Notes: generated from the sequence alone by a model not told the origin. Positions 35,901 to 44,538 are shown, counted from the stretch's first letter. The stretch is 64,000 bases of DNA from Marinoscillum sp965229915 (GCF_965229915.1 NZ_CBDDJZ010000001.1:2170001-2234000); one strand, 5' to 3'. Translations and numbers: made by a program.

Positions 35901-37964
35901 AGAGATGGTAATTTGTGAGCTTCCGATAGCTATTGTTTCATGTGTGATGGTACCATTTACCTTAATCGTCACATTTCCGCTGCCTTTTACTATCGGCTCG
36001 GAAAACTCAATCACAATGTTTTCATCAGGTTCTACATCGGTTTCATTGTCTGTTGGTGAAATAAAACTGCTTACCGTTGGGCCTACTTCATCCAGATCAC
36101 CAGTGGAGAAATTCCAGGCATCTGTTGTGGTCATGCTAGCCATCATATTGCCTAGCTCATCTTCGAAAGCATCAAAGAACTGGACGTAGTAGCTTTCATC
36201 ATCTGTCAGGTCATTGGTAGGATTTATCGTGATCGTGGACGTGCCATAGCCTGTTACCTTGGCTGATGGCAACAAAAAGGTTTCGACAGTCGTACCATCC
36301 GCCTTTCTAATCCTGATCAATTCAGTATTTCCTGTCACAGGCAGCTCCACTACTTCATCAAATTGAATGACCAGGTTAGCATCTACAGCTACGTTGGTGG
36401 CATCATCCGCTGGAGAGAGGCCGGTAATAACTGGAGCCTGCGTATCCAGTACTCCCGCGGTGGTAAAGGACCAATCACCTACACCAACTCCCGGGAAGTA
36501 ACCGCCTTTCAGGTCGGAGAAAGAAAGCGAAGAAACAGAGATGTACATTTCTGTACCCGTTGGTAGATCGGTAGACGGGGTGAAAGAAACTTCATTGCCA
36601 GAAACCGTCACATCATCTGAGAAGAATTCTTCAAACGCTGTGTGATTCATATGGCTCAGTTTGATATATACCGTTCGTTTCACGACAGGCTCATCAAAAG
36701 TTAGTGTAAAGGTGTGGTCAGCAGCTACGTCGGTAGCATCTAGTGCTGGCGAATAGCTGGATACTCCCGGCGGAGTGGCTTCTTCTGAAGTGAAGTTCCA
36801 GATGGTTTTGTCATTAAAGCCTGCAAAATAGTTGCCCGCAGTATCTACGAGAGCATTAGTAGAAATATGCACATAATATTGCGTATTCAGCACCCACAAA
36901 TCTTCGTCGGGTAAGTCTATGGTGACCACTTCTTCATCAATGTTCACACCCGGATCATTGAAACTAATGGATGTTTTCTCTGCATTATTGCTGTATCTGC
37001 GCAAATACAAGGTCCCCCCATTGGAGACCACTGGCTCGTTAAAGGTGATGACCAAATCGGAAAATATATCTACTCCTGTGGCACCGTTTGTCGGAGTGGT
37101 GCTGACTATCTCAGGTGGAAAAGGATCTGATACTGGTGTGATAGCGAAGGTGGAGGACACTGTCTCTCCGTCGGCATCAGCTGCCTGCACTCGAATATTC
37201 AGCGGATCAGGAATGGTCAAAGACGACCAATCTCCATTGGTAAGCAGATCGCCATCAACTATTCTAAAGTAAGAATTATGTGTATCTCCAGTTCCTGAAA
37301 CCAGAGTGTAGGTAAATGTATCTCCAGCGTTAGGGTCTGTGGTGTAGAAGTATCCTACCTCTGTACCATCAGCGGCTGCATCGTACACCTCGTTACCTAC
37401 TAGGCCCACATAGGTGGGTGCCTGATTGACTTGAAAATACCAACTAGACTCTCCTGTCCCGGCAAAATCATTTCCTTCCAGGTCTTCAAAAGCCCCAGCA
37501 GGAATCTCTATGTAATAGATACCACCATTAGAAAGTGGGGTAGTCAAACCAAAGTCGATTGAAAAAGAAGTGTTACCTGCACTAGCGGTGAGATCTGTAG
37601 CAGTACTCGCCGTGGCCTTTTCGAAGTAATTTCCGGGTGAGCTAAAGGCCATCAACCGAATGGTAACTCCAGCCGCATTTGGCACTACTTCCTCAGAAAA
37701 GGTAATGATGTATTCATGGTCCGTCTGGGAGGCCCTGTTGTAGTTATGCTCAGGGAATAGAGAACTAACAGTAGGGGCAGTTGCCAACGTAGGGGTAATG
37801 CCCCCAATCGTTATCAAACCAATGAGTAGCACTGTTTTGTGCCTGCAAAGATGATCTATCAGCATGTCCAGCCATCTCAGCATTTGGTTACTTTTAAATG
37901 CCAGGCGGTGCTTCCGATGGTGGAAGTAATGCCTGGCAGAATTCATAGAGCGATTTGATTTCAT
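32976..37964 (-). CDS. Cassette E giant T9SS surface protein with Big_5 and FN3 domains
   Basis: This 1662-aa protein has an unusually long basic N-terminus before the hydrophobic core (VLLIGLITIGGITPTLA, about 45-61). About seven Ig-like Big_5 domains (PTVSSFISPTDNETDVEPD, IVIEFSEPI) and one cadherin-like domain cover 60-880. Three FN3 domains (PADGATDVSITPTLTW, YSWRVMAHGDDGDSEW) lie at about 880-1160. The shared module begins near 1160 but is more divergent than in A to D (RVRRNASFGS, GNPYSAALDVDEFF, AQGFFVE). The last 20 residues match the other cargos. The domain order suggests a long stalk-like surface protein (inference). Four TPR-LuxR genes precede it. Confidence 0.85.
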   Translation of the reverse strand: MKSNRSMNSARHYFHHRKHRLAFKSNQMLRWLDMLIDHLCRHKTVLLIGLITIGGITPTLATAPTVSSLFPEHNYNRASQTDHEYIITFSEEVVPNAAGVTIRLMAFSSPGNYFEKATASTATDLTASAGNTSFSIDFGLTTPLSNGGIYYIEIPAGAFEDLEGNDFAGTGESSWYFQVNQAPTYVGLVGNEVYDAAADGTEVGYFYTTDPNAGDTFTYTLVSGTGDTHNSYFRIVDGDLLTNGDWSSLTIPDPLNIRVQAADADGETVSSTFAITPVSDPFPPEIVSTTPTNGATGVDIFSDLVITFNEPVVSNGGTLYLRRYSNNAEKTSISFNDPGVNIDEEVVTIDLPDEDLWVLNTQYYVHISTNALVDTAGNYFAGFNDKTIWNFTSEEATPPGVSSYSPALDATDVAADHTFTLTFDEPVVKRTVYIKLSHMNHTAFEEFFSDDVTVSGNEVSFTPSTDLPTGTEMYISVSSLSFSDLKGGYFPGVGVGDWSFTTAGVLDTQAPVITGLSPADDATNVAVDANLVIQFDEVVELPVTGNTELIRIRKADGTTVETFLLPSAKVTGYGTSTITINPTNDLTDDESYYVQFFDAFEDELGNMMASMTTTDAWNFSTGDLDEVGPTVSSFISPTDNETDVEPDENIVIEFSEPIVKGSGNVTIKVNGTITHETIAIGSSQITISGSELTIDPADPIFHGYTVSVSIDAGALEDAAGNPSSSLLINDLVFSIRDPYEQSAVSPVDGASDVAIDTDITMTFDGPVFKTNSVVAGDRIQIINVTDGITTTIPANSAQISVSGNVVTINPDVDLLYEKEYRIYVFNSTNGVFEDEFGFSVGHIGIGVPIPDAIDNNGDDAWTFTTEEDPSLDAPLLTSPADATMDVSITPTMTWSAVSGATRYTLRVTEQGEIDPVYEGASITGTSLDLGTELEDPLLYETSYVWKMKAHDSKNESEWSEERSFTTEAAPIATPQLVSPTDEAVDVAVTITLEWSAVANADEYHLYVSDADQIYEEDVEDIIGTSYEISGLEYSTEYTWTVRALDNSEGYSEWSEIWSFTTRAEPEPLDVPVLTFPADGATDVSITPTLTWNTVSGANDYTIQVGDQSGLFLDENVSGTSYMLSGLDSETEYSWRVMAHGDDGDSEWTDIWTFTTEAATNTWNGTSWSLGAPGASENVLFTSDYSFANDEILEVNDLTTANGVVFNIEPGATLIVNGNLDANGLFTVESGASLITFEGNTVDGNVRVRRNASFGSSDNSIGKYSFVSLPVTSTANLMNKLGNRVYSYNEAQETNENNGYGYTLMNQLAVIDQGKGYAATFSPEVFEFIGKPTVGTITEYVNTSQNSGFHLVGNPYSAALDVDEFFSDNASVSSIAIWDDGGASGGSQQSGAFIQVNDMGSVTATSNLNSNSYDGYIGTAQGFFVETAGNISVSFQEDQRVSGDNDDDHFFRKSESHSIKLSLSNGEVQKQTLVAMDNQATAGYDLQKDAVLRKSGLPVELYSLTGESLLAIQAIAPADEAIIRLGYEVTETGVFTINPVELAGLSEYHIELVDHEMKKSITLEPESEYAFTSDVGIFNDRFEVRLTSRVLALDQEEVMVYSNDQTIYINMPEGLEREFRLMSLDGKQLMSRKLNRSMEIETNLPAGVYIVTDGEQSHKIILK

Positions 37965-37965
37965 A

Positions 37966-37996
37966 GCATTGTGATTTGTTTAAAAAAACGCAATGC
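37966..37996 (-). promoter_or_regulatory. Start-proximal hairpin of cargo E
   Basis: GCATTG (37966-37971) pairs with CAATGC (37991-37996). The stem sits at the same place as in C and D but with different bases that still pair. Confidence 0.55.
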
Positions 37997-38025
37997 CAAA
38001 GTGGATCAAATCAAATACTCCTTCA

Positions 38026-38066
38026 CCGCCCAAGTCGGGTGGTTTTGTACCTACCCATTGGGGTAG
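38026..38066 (-). promoter_or_regulatory. Tandem CTACCC/GGGTAG dyads upstream of cargo E
   Basis: CTACCCATTGGGGTAG is at 38051-38066, with a weaker dyad CCGCCC-AAGTC-GGGTGG at 38026-38042. The outer dyad starts 87 nt from the start codon, as in cassette D. Confidence 0.65.
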
Positions 38067-38086
38067 TTTTTACAAAATCTTTGTTT

Positions 38087-39601
38087 TTAGCCTTTAGAGA
38101 GGATTTTCTCCAAAGCTTCTTTTCGGTTAGACACCCCTAGTTTTTCGTAGATATTTCTGAGGTGATACTTCACGGTGTTCACAGATAAATAGACCGAGTC
38201 AGCTATTTCGCTATTGGTTTTGTCAGAAATGGCTGCTTTAAGCACCTCAAATTCGCGTTCAGAAAGCGGCCGATACAACTTCTGATTAATATGCTCCCGG
38301 TCCAGATCAAGTTGCTCAACACCACCAGTGAATACCTTGTTGATCTGCATCCTGAGGTTATCCATTTCCTGAGATAGCAGTTTTTGTTTTAAGCGATGAC
38401 GCTGGATAATGAGCAAAATCGAAACAATGCTGAAGAGTACTATCACCCCGATAATGATCACCAAAAAAAGCTGAAAACGTTCCTTGCTTTCTAACTCCTT
38501 GCGGGTAGCAAATATCTCTCGCTCTTTCTCGGCAGTCTCATACTTTACCTTGAACTCCTCAATGCTAGCCAGGGTCTCCCGACGCTGGATACTGTCCTTT
38601 ACAGCATAATATTTCTGTAGATATGACAGGGCATTGGTGGATTCTTTATTATTAATGGCCAAATCATAAAGTAACTGATAAGCACGCTCCTGATGGGTCA
38701 AAAGACTTTCTTCCAGAGCGACTTTTAAAGCGTGATCTGCATAGCTCTGTGCCAGGCCCAAATCTCCGGTTTCAAAAGCAATACGGCCCAGGGCACTCAG
38801 GCTCCCGGCATAGGTCTCACGCTCATCAAACTCCTCCGATAGCTGCAAGCATCTGTTGAAGTAATCTCGTGCCTGACTCAACTCCTGCCGGTTGAGCAAT
38901 TCGTTGCCCAGACTATAGTACTGATAAATCAGCATCGGTCGATTGCCAATAGCTTCTAAAATGGACGTGGCCCGTAAATTGGCTTTGTAGGCTTCTTCGG
39001 TTTCTTTCAGGGCATTGTAGCTGTATGCCATCCGAATCAGATTCAATGCAATATTGGCAGAGTCTTGGATCTCCTCAGAGTTGCCTAACGCATCCTGCGA
39101 ATACTTGAGGGAAGTTTCATAGTCCTTCAAATCGAAATAGATACCAGCTAGATTTCCTAATAGATCAGAACGCCATTTGTAAAAACCATCTCGCTCCACA
39201 CTGGCGGCCAGGTTGAGCCCCGACTCAAAATACTCCTTGGCACGATCATTCTGATTGCTCATCCGTGAGACATTGCCCAGGCCATTGTAAGTACCCATTT
39301 GTGTCAGTGTATCACCAGCCGACCCGGCAAACGTAAGGGCCAATTGGAATAGGGAATCAGCCGTTTCCAGCTCATAGGTCATTCCATAGCCAACCCCCAG
39401 TTGGTAGTAGTAAACCCCTTTTATAGAATCTGATTGCTCTGCCAAGAGCGATCCAACCTCCCGTAGCTTTTGGATGGTTTGTTGAGGATCTTCAGATGAC
39501 TGAGCCTCGTTGAGAGCCTGTATGAATGCCGGTGATTGCGCATGGCTAGTAAAGGCAGTCAGTGCAGTACAAAAAATAAATATGGCGTGCTTAACATTCA
39601 T
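38087..39601 (-). CDS. TPR-containing membrane-anchored LuxR-type regulator
   Basis: This 504-aa protein has a signal segment MNVKHAIFIFCTALTAFTSHA, TPR repeats at about 25-340, a membrane helix (LFLVIIIGVIVLFSIVSILL) and a C-terminal LuxR HTH (LSEREFEVLKAAIS, SVNTVKYHLRNIYEKLGVSN). It is the last of four tandem regulators and lies directly upstream of cargo E with the dyads in between, so it is the best candidate to bind them. It has no receiver domain. Confidence 0.87.
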   Translation of the reverse strand: MNVKHAIFIFCTALTAFTSHAQSPAFIQALNEAQSSEDPQQTIQKLREVGSLLAEQSDSIKGVYYYQLGVGYGMTYELETADSLFQLALTFAGSAGDTLTQMGTYNGLGNVSRMSNQNDRAKEYFESGLNLAASVERDGFYKWRSDLLGNLAGIYFDLKDYETSLKYSQDALGNSEEIQDSANIALNLIRMAYSYNALKETEEAYKANLRATSILEAIGNRPMLIYQYYSLGNELLNRQELSQARDYFNRCLQLSEEFDERETYAGSLSALGRIAFETGDLGLAQSYADHALKVALEESLLTHQERAYQLLYDLAINNKESTNALSYLQKYYAVKDSIQRRETLASIEEFKVKYETAEKEREIFATRKELESKERFQLFLVIIIGVIVLFSIVSILLIIQRHRLKQKLLSQEMDNLRMQINKVFTGGVEQLDLDREHINQKLYRPLSEREFEVLKAAISDKTNSEIADSVYLSVNTVKYHLRNIYEKLGVSNRKEALEKILSKG

Positions 39602-39661
39602 CAGGAGCTCTGGATACTACTCAATATATCACCATTTCGATCAGAATCCAATTGGTGAAGA

Positions 39662-41311
39662 TTAAGTAGATGTGATCTGAACAGCATATTTCAGTGCTTC
39701 TTTTCGATTAGAAACACCCAGTTTGGAGTAAATATTCTTCAAGTGATACTTAACCGTATTCACAGACACGTGGATTTCATCAGCAATCTCATTGTTGTTT
39801 TTGTTGCTCAGAGCCAGGTTGAGAATTTCAAACTCCCGATCTGAAAGGGAGTCTTGAAGCGAATCATTTATTTGCTCCTTTACGATCCCCACTTCCTCTG
39901 GCTTAAACTCCAGTATTCCCCTGATCCTCGTCCGAAGTTCATTGATTTCAGCCTGAAGAAGTCTGGTTTTGTATTGAGCACGCATGATGATGATGACGAT
40001 TGCTGCAATGGCAATAATGAGTAAGATAACTCCTAGAAGAATCAAATTGCGAATTTCCGCCTCTCGTTCTGCCAGCTCGGCTCGTGTCACTTCGTTTTCC
40101 AACTGCAGGACTTTGTTTTCACTTTCAATTTTCTCCGCATCATATCGTACCCGCATGCGCTCGGTTGCTTTGTTCGTTTCCAAAGTGCTTATGGAGTCAG
40201 CTAGATCGCTAGCTATCACTGATTGTTGGTAGGCGGTTCGGAAATTGCCTTGTAAGGCATAAACCTGAGCCAATTGCTCATATCCTTCATGTAGTTCGTA
40301 TAGCAGTCCCAATTTTTCGGCCAGTAGAATATTTTCCTTCAGCAGATCAGTTGATTGAGCATAATTTGCCTGGAGGCGATAGGCGCTGATCAGGGAGGCA
40401 TTGGCATATAATTGATTGCTGCTTACCGGGTAGGACTTAAACAAATTTCGCGCCTTTCTTCCCCAGCTAAGTGCTTCTCTTGCATTATCTTGTTCATTAG
40501 CAATTCGGGCCAAAAGCACCCACTGCTCTCCAATGTGGACACTATCACTTTGCTCAGAATAGGCCGCAATTGACTTCTTGGTGTAGTAAGTTGCACTATC
40601 CCATTTGCTGGCACCCATAAACGCTTCTGCCAGCAGTCCATAGCGTTTGGCCAATGAATTGTAGTTACCGGTGCTTTTAACCAGCAATTCGATAGATTCT
40701 CGATAATAATCAATGGCCTTTTCTGGATTCCCAGTTTTTTGCATGGCATTACCCATCATGGTCAGGTCAAACCCTATAGCTGCGGTATCCTTTCTGATCA
40801 CGTCAATCTCATAAGCCTTTTGGAGTAAATCCATGGATTCGTCCAACATCCCCTGATTGAGCAAGACGGTGGAGATATTGTAGTAGCAAATGGCAATCTC
40901 CACAGAGTCTCCCAGCACGAACGCTTGCTCCAGCGCAGCTCGAAAATAGGTCTCAGCCTGTTCATCCAGACCTAGTTCCCTGAATACAAAACCAGCGTAG
41001 CTTGTGGTTTCTTCTTTCAGAAGCAAGTTTTCGGCATGATCAATATTGGGCTGCTCCAATGCCTGCAAATAGTACTTTAAGGACTGCTTCAGATCTCCCA
41101 GGAAATAAAAAACATCTCCTTGCTTGGATGCGTAGTAAGCCCAGTTATTCTTCTGGGAAGAGTCATTCAGTACCGAATCGCAGAGGATACGTGCTCTTTC
41201 ATATTCACCCGTATCAATTAACTCCTGGACTCTAGAGACAGGTTGCGCATTGACAAAAGTGAAGCAAAGTAATACCAGCAAAAAGGAAGGGCTAAGCCTT
41301 TTCAACCACAT
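39662..41311 (-). CDS. TPR-containing membrane-anchored LuxR-type regulator
   Basis: The ATG at 41311 gives 549 aa with a clean signal peptide (MWLKRLSPSFLLVLLCFTFV, then NAQ). The ORF start at 41341 would add a polar lead. Either start overlaps the end of the upstream gene (stop at 41292), so translation is probably coupled. TPR repeats cover about 30-380. The membrane helix is LILLGVILLIIAIAAIVIII, and the HTH is LSDREFEILNLALS with SVNTVKYHLKNIYSKLGV. It is third in the four-gene regulator run. Confidence 0.86.
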   Translation of the reverse strand: MWLKRLSPSFLLVLLCFTFVNAQPVSRVQELIDTGEYERARILCDSVLNDSSQKNNWAYYASKQGDVFYFLGDLKQSLKYYLQALEQPNIDHAENLLLKEETTSYAGFVFRELGLDEQAETYFRAALEQAFVLGDSVEIAICYYNISTVLLNQGMLDESMDLLQKAYEIDVIRKDTAAIGFDLTMMGNAMQKTGNPEKAIDYYRESIELLVKSTGNYNSLAKRYGLLAEAFMGASKWDSATYYTKKSIAAYSEQSDSVHIGEQWVLLARIANEQDNAREALSWGRKARNLFKSYPVSSNQLYANASLISAYRLQANYAQSTDLLKENILLAEKLGLLYELHEGYEQLAQVYALQGNFRTAYQQSVIASDLADSISTLETNKATERMRVRYDAEKIESENKVLQLENEVTRAELAEREAEIRNLILLGVILLIIAIAAIVIIIMRAQYKTRLLQAEINELRTRIRGILEFKPEEVGIVKEQINDSLQDSLSDREFEILNLALSNKNNNEIADEIHVSVNTVKYHLKNIYSKLGVSNRKEALKYAVQITST

Positions 41312-42833
41312 ATTCGAATGCTTCTTTACGATTATTGACACCTAATTTAGCATAGGTGTTTCTTAAATGAAATTTTACAGTACTGACTGTGATGAATAAT
41401 CTATCTGCTATCTCACTATTTGTTTTGTTCTCTAGGCTCAAGCGTAGAATTTCAAACTCTCGTTCGGTGAGGTCATTATGCAGCTTTTGATTGAGCTCTT
41501 TCTGGTTGAGTGATAGGGACAGTTGTGACTTATCCCACTGTATTTCAAAAAACCGTTTCTTCAGTGCCTCTATCTGAAACTCCTGGGCCTCACGTTCTGC
41601 CTGATGCTTTTTGTGGCGCAGCACAAAAAAGACCACCAGCAGGATGATGAGCAACCCACCCCCTACACCCATGGCTATGAGGGCATTTCTGTTACGAGCC
41701 AGATCAGCCTGTTGCAAAGAGTTACTGAGTGTTAGTTGTTTTATTTCAGCCTCCTTTCTGCTGTTTTCATATCTGGTTTCCAACTCAGCAATTTTCTTGT
41801 TTCGATCTTCATTGATTTCGGAGGTGTTGGTAGCATAGGCCTGTTGATGCACCTCATAGGCCTCTTTGTAGCGGCCCAGATTTGCCAGTACTTCAGATTT
41901 TAGGAGCAGTACTTCAGTGGTATACAGATTCTGACCAATCTGTTCGCTCAGTGCATCGGCTTTGTTGAGCAGTGACAATGCCTCTTTGGTCTTTCCCATT
42001 TTATTGAGCAAGGTGGCATAATTGGCAAAACTATTATACAATCCAGCAGCATTGTCAAGTCGTTCTTTTAGCCGAATAGCCTCCTTGTAATGATAGTCAG
42101 CTTGCGGAAAAGTTTCTTCATTTCGCTCGTATAGAATGGCCAGATTATTATGGGCATTAGCCCTCATAAGTACATCCTCAAACTCTTCTGCAATTCGAAG
42201 GGCCTTCTGATAGTTCTCAACTGCCTCTTCATACTTACCTTGCTTTTTGAGAATAATTCCAATGTTATTGATTGTTGTACTCAGGGATCGCTTTTGTCCA
42301 TCTTGCTCTTTTAACTGGGCAGCCTTTTCGTAATAGGGCAATGCTCTATCATAATCATCCATCCTTAAGTATGCATTACCCAAATTATTTAATGTACTGG
42401 ATAGCTTTTCATCACCTGTTGCTTCACGGAGAGATTTCGCTCGTAGCAATAAATGAATGGATGTGTCATAAGCGGCTTTATACGTGTAAACTGACCCTAG
42501 ATTATTCAGCATGGCACTCATGAGCAGGGTGTCTCCTGCATCTAAGGCCAGATTATGAGCTGTAGTAAAATAGACTATTGCCGAGTCGTAGTTGGAGTTT
42601 AAAAAGTGCACATTACCGATCAGATTGCAAACTCTGGTTTGCCATCGGTAAACCCCTTCTGTTTGTCCAATATACCCTACCTGCTTTGCATAATAGATAC
42701 TCGAATCCGGATTGCTACGTAGATATCCAGCGCTTTTCTCCAAATAGTTTTCTACCTGCAAACTATCAATAGGATTGATAGAAATACTGGCGGACCAGTC
42801 AAGCAAGATTGAGCATATGAATAGCCATTTCAT
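41292..42833 (-). CDS. TPR-containing membrane-anchored LuxR-type regulator
   Basis: This 513-aa protein has a short hydrophobic N-terminus (MKWLFICSILLDWSASIS), TPR repeats (about 30-330, several of the NNLGNAYLRMDDYDRALPYY type), a membrane helix (LIAMGVGGGLLIILLVVFFV) and a LuxR HTH (LTEREFEILRLSLE, TVSTVKFHLRNTYAKLGVNN). Helix and HTH are nearly the same as in the next gene upstream, which indicates a recent tandem duplication. Confidence 0.87.
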   Translation of the reverse strand: MKWLFICSILLDWSASISINPIDSLQVENYLEKSAGYLRSNPDSSIYYAKQVGYIGQTEGVYRWQTRVCNLIGNVHFLNSNYDSAIVYFTTAHNLALDAGDTLLMSAMLNNLGSVYTYKAAYDTSIHLLLRAKSLREATGDEKLSSTLNNLGNAYLRMDDYDRALPYYEKAAQLKEQDGQKRSLSTTINNIGIILKKQGKYEEAVENYQKALRIAEEFEDVLMRANAHNNLAILYERNEETFPQADYHYKEAIRLKERLDNAAGLYNSFANYATLLNKMGKTKEALSLLNKADALSEQIGQNLYTTEVLLLKSEVLANLGRYKEAYEVHQQAYATNTSEINEDRNKKIAELETRYENSRKEAEIKQLTLSNSLQQADLARNRNALIAMGVGGGLLIILLVVFFVLRHKKHQAEREAQEFQIEALKKRFFEIQWDKSQLSLSLNQKELNQKLHNDLTEREFEILRLSLENKTNSEIADRLFITVSTVKFHLRNTYAKLGVNNRKEAFEYVVEKA

Positions 42834-42892
42834 AGGGCGTTGCGGTTGGCTAGCTAGTGAAAATAGACCAATTACCTGACAAAAACCAGCAG

Positions 42893-44428
42893 TTAGGCTT
42901 TCTTGGCCACATAGTCCAAAGCTTCTTTTCGGTTATTGACACCTAGTTTAGAATAAGTATTTCTCAGGTGAAACTTCACCGTACTCACTGAAATATATAA
43001 TTCCTCGGCGATTTCACCATTGGTTTTACTCTCCAGACTTAGTTTTAAAATCTCAAACTCACGTTCGGTTAGGTCATTGTGCAGCTTCTTGTTCAGACCA
43101 TCCAAATCGCCAAGCAAATTCACCGATGGCTTATCAGTCTGTATCTCAAACAACCGCTTTTTAAGTGCTTCCAACTGTAATTCCTGTGCCTCTTTTTCGG
43201 CTTGATGCTTTTTATGCCTCAGCACAAAGAATACCACGAGTAGAATGATCAGCAAAAGACCTCCTGCGATTGTAGCTATCAGTGCAGTTCTATTACGCGC
43301 CAGATTGGCTTCATGCAATGAGTTTTCTAAGGTAAGTCGTTCTATTTCTGCCTCTTTCTTTTGAGCTTCGTACTTTGCTTCCAGCTCGGCTATTTTTGAC
43401 TTGACTTCCACATTACTGATAGAGTCCTTAATGGTGATGTAGTCATTGCGATGGGTGAGTGCCTCTTGATAGTGACCCTGATCATGGTAGATCCTGTACA
43501 AAATATCGTGTGCCTGACTGATCCGATCAGTAAGCTGATTGGTGGTGGCCAGAGTCAAGACCTCTCTGGCATTTTGCTCTGCCAATTGATGCTGGCCAAT
43601 GTTCAGATACAAATCTGCTATTGAGGCTTTTGCAAACACGATATCTTCCGTATTGGATATCGATACAGCCAGATTCTCTGATTCTTTGAACTCCTGCAGC
43701 GCTTTTAGGTACTGCCGACGCTTCTGATAAATACCCCCCAATGTGTTTTTGGAATAGAGCAACATGATGGTGTCCTGTTCTTCTTCCAGTAATTGATTGG
43801 AGGTTTCCAGGTGCTTGATACTCTGGGAGAGACTATCCAAATCTTTGTATAGAATGGCCATGCGCAGATAACTTACTCCCAGACCATGAGATAAGCCTAT
43901 CTTTTTGGAAAACTCAATGGCTCGGTTCATGTAATCGATAGCCGAAGACAAGTCTCCTATTTGATAGAAGACACCTGCTGCATTGCCAATGATTCTAATG
44001 GCTAGCGTTTTTGATTCTTGATCATCCCTCAATTCGGCTATTTTCAGAGCTTTTTGGTAATAGTCCAGAGACTGATCAAAATTTCCTGTGGCCATATAGA
44101 CCAGGCCTTTGGTATTCCATACGTCGATAAGCGGTCTATCGGAGCTGTTCTTTTGGGCTATTTCTTCTGCTTGATCGAGGTAGATCAAAGAAGAATCGTT
44201 GACTCCAAGCTGTCCGTAAGCAATTCCTAATCCCAGGTAAAACTGAACGCGGGACGAATCATCGACTACCGGGAGCTCAGATTCGACAGATCTGAGAAAC
44301 TCAAGGCTAGTATTGGGATTCTGAGCATCGTGAGCTTTTTGGAGAGCTTCCTGAAAGTTTTGACTTGTAGCAAAAAACGAAAGGAATAAGCTACAAAGAC
44401 AAGTACATATTCTTAGTGTAGTAGGCAT
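42893..44428 (-). CDS. TPR-containing membrane-anchored LuxR-type regulator
   Basis: The ATG at 44428 gives 511 aa with a signal peptide (MPTTLRICTCLCSLFLSFFA, then TSQ). The longer ORF start at 44479 is less likely because it would put the signal peptide behind an extra polar lead. TPR repeats cover about 25-330, the membrane helix is IATIAGGLLLIILLVVFFVL, and the LuxR HTH is LTEREFEILKLSLE with SVSTVKFHLRNTYSKLGVNN. It is the first of four tandem regulators. It diverges from the gene at 44539, and a 10-bp-period repeat lies between them. Confidence 0.86.
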   Translation of the reverse strand: MPTTLRICTCLCSLFLSFFATSQNFQEALQKAHDAQNPNTSLEFLRSVESELPVVDDSSRVQFYLGLGIAYGQLGVNDSSLIYLDQAEEIAQKNSSDRPLIDVWNTKGLVYMATGNFDQSLDYYQKALKIAELRDDQESKTLAIRIIGNAAGVFYQIGDLSSAIDYMNRAIEFSKKIGLSHGLGVSYLRMAILYKDLDSLSQSIKHLETSNQLLEEEQDTIMLLYSKNTLGGIYQKRRQYLKALQEFKESENLAVSISNTEDIVFAKASIADLYLNIGQHQLAEQNAREVLTLATTNQLTDRISQAHDILYRIYHDQGHYQEALTHRNDYITIKDSISNVEVKSKIAELEAKYEAQKKEAEIERLTLENSLHEANLARNRTALIATIAGGLLLIILLVVFFVLRHKKHQAEKEAQELQLEALKKRLFEIQTDKPSVNLLGDLDGLNKKLHNDLTEREFEILKLSLESKTNGEIAEELYISVSTVKFHLRNTYSKLGVNNRKEALDYVAKKA

Positions 44429-44462
44429 AGGCAATAGGGCAACTCTAACAAATATAGCTTCC

Positions 44463-44509
44463 TTAACACCATTTAACACAGCTTAACGGTACTTAACACC
44501 ATTTCACAC
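44463..44509. promoter_or_regulatory. Helically phased TTAAC repeats in a divergent promoter region
   Basis: TTAAC(A/G) units begin at 44463, 44473, 44483 and 44493, with a degenerate TTCACAC at 44503, all exactly 10 bp apart. They sit between the divergent starts at 44428 (minus) and 44539 (plus). Confidence 0.55.
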
Positions 44510-44538
44510 TAACCTTGTCCTACCAAGCTGCCTCACCT

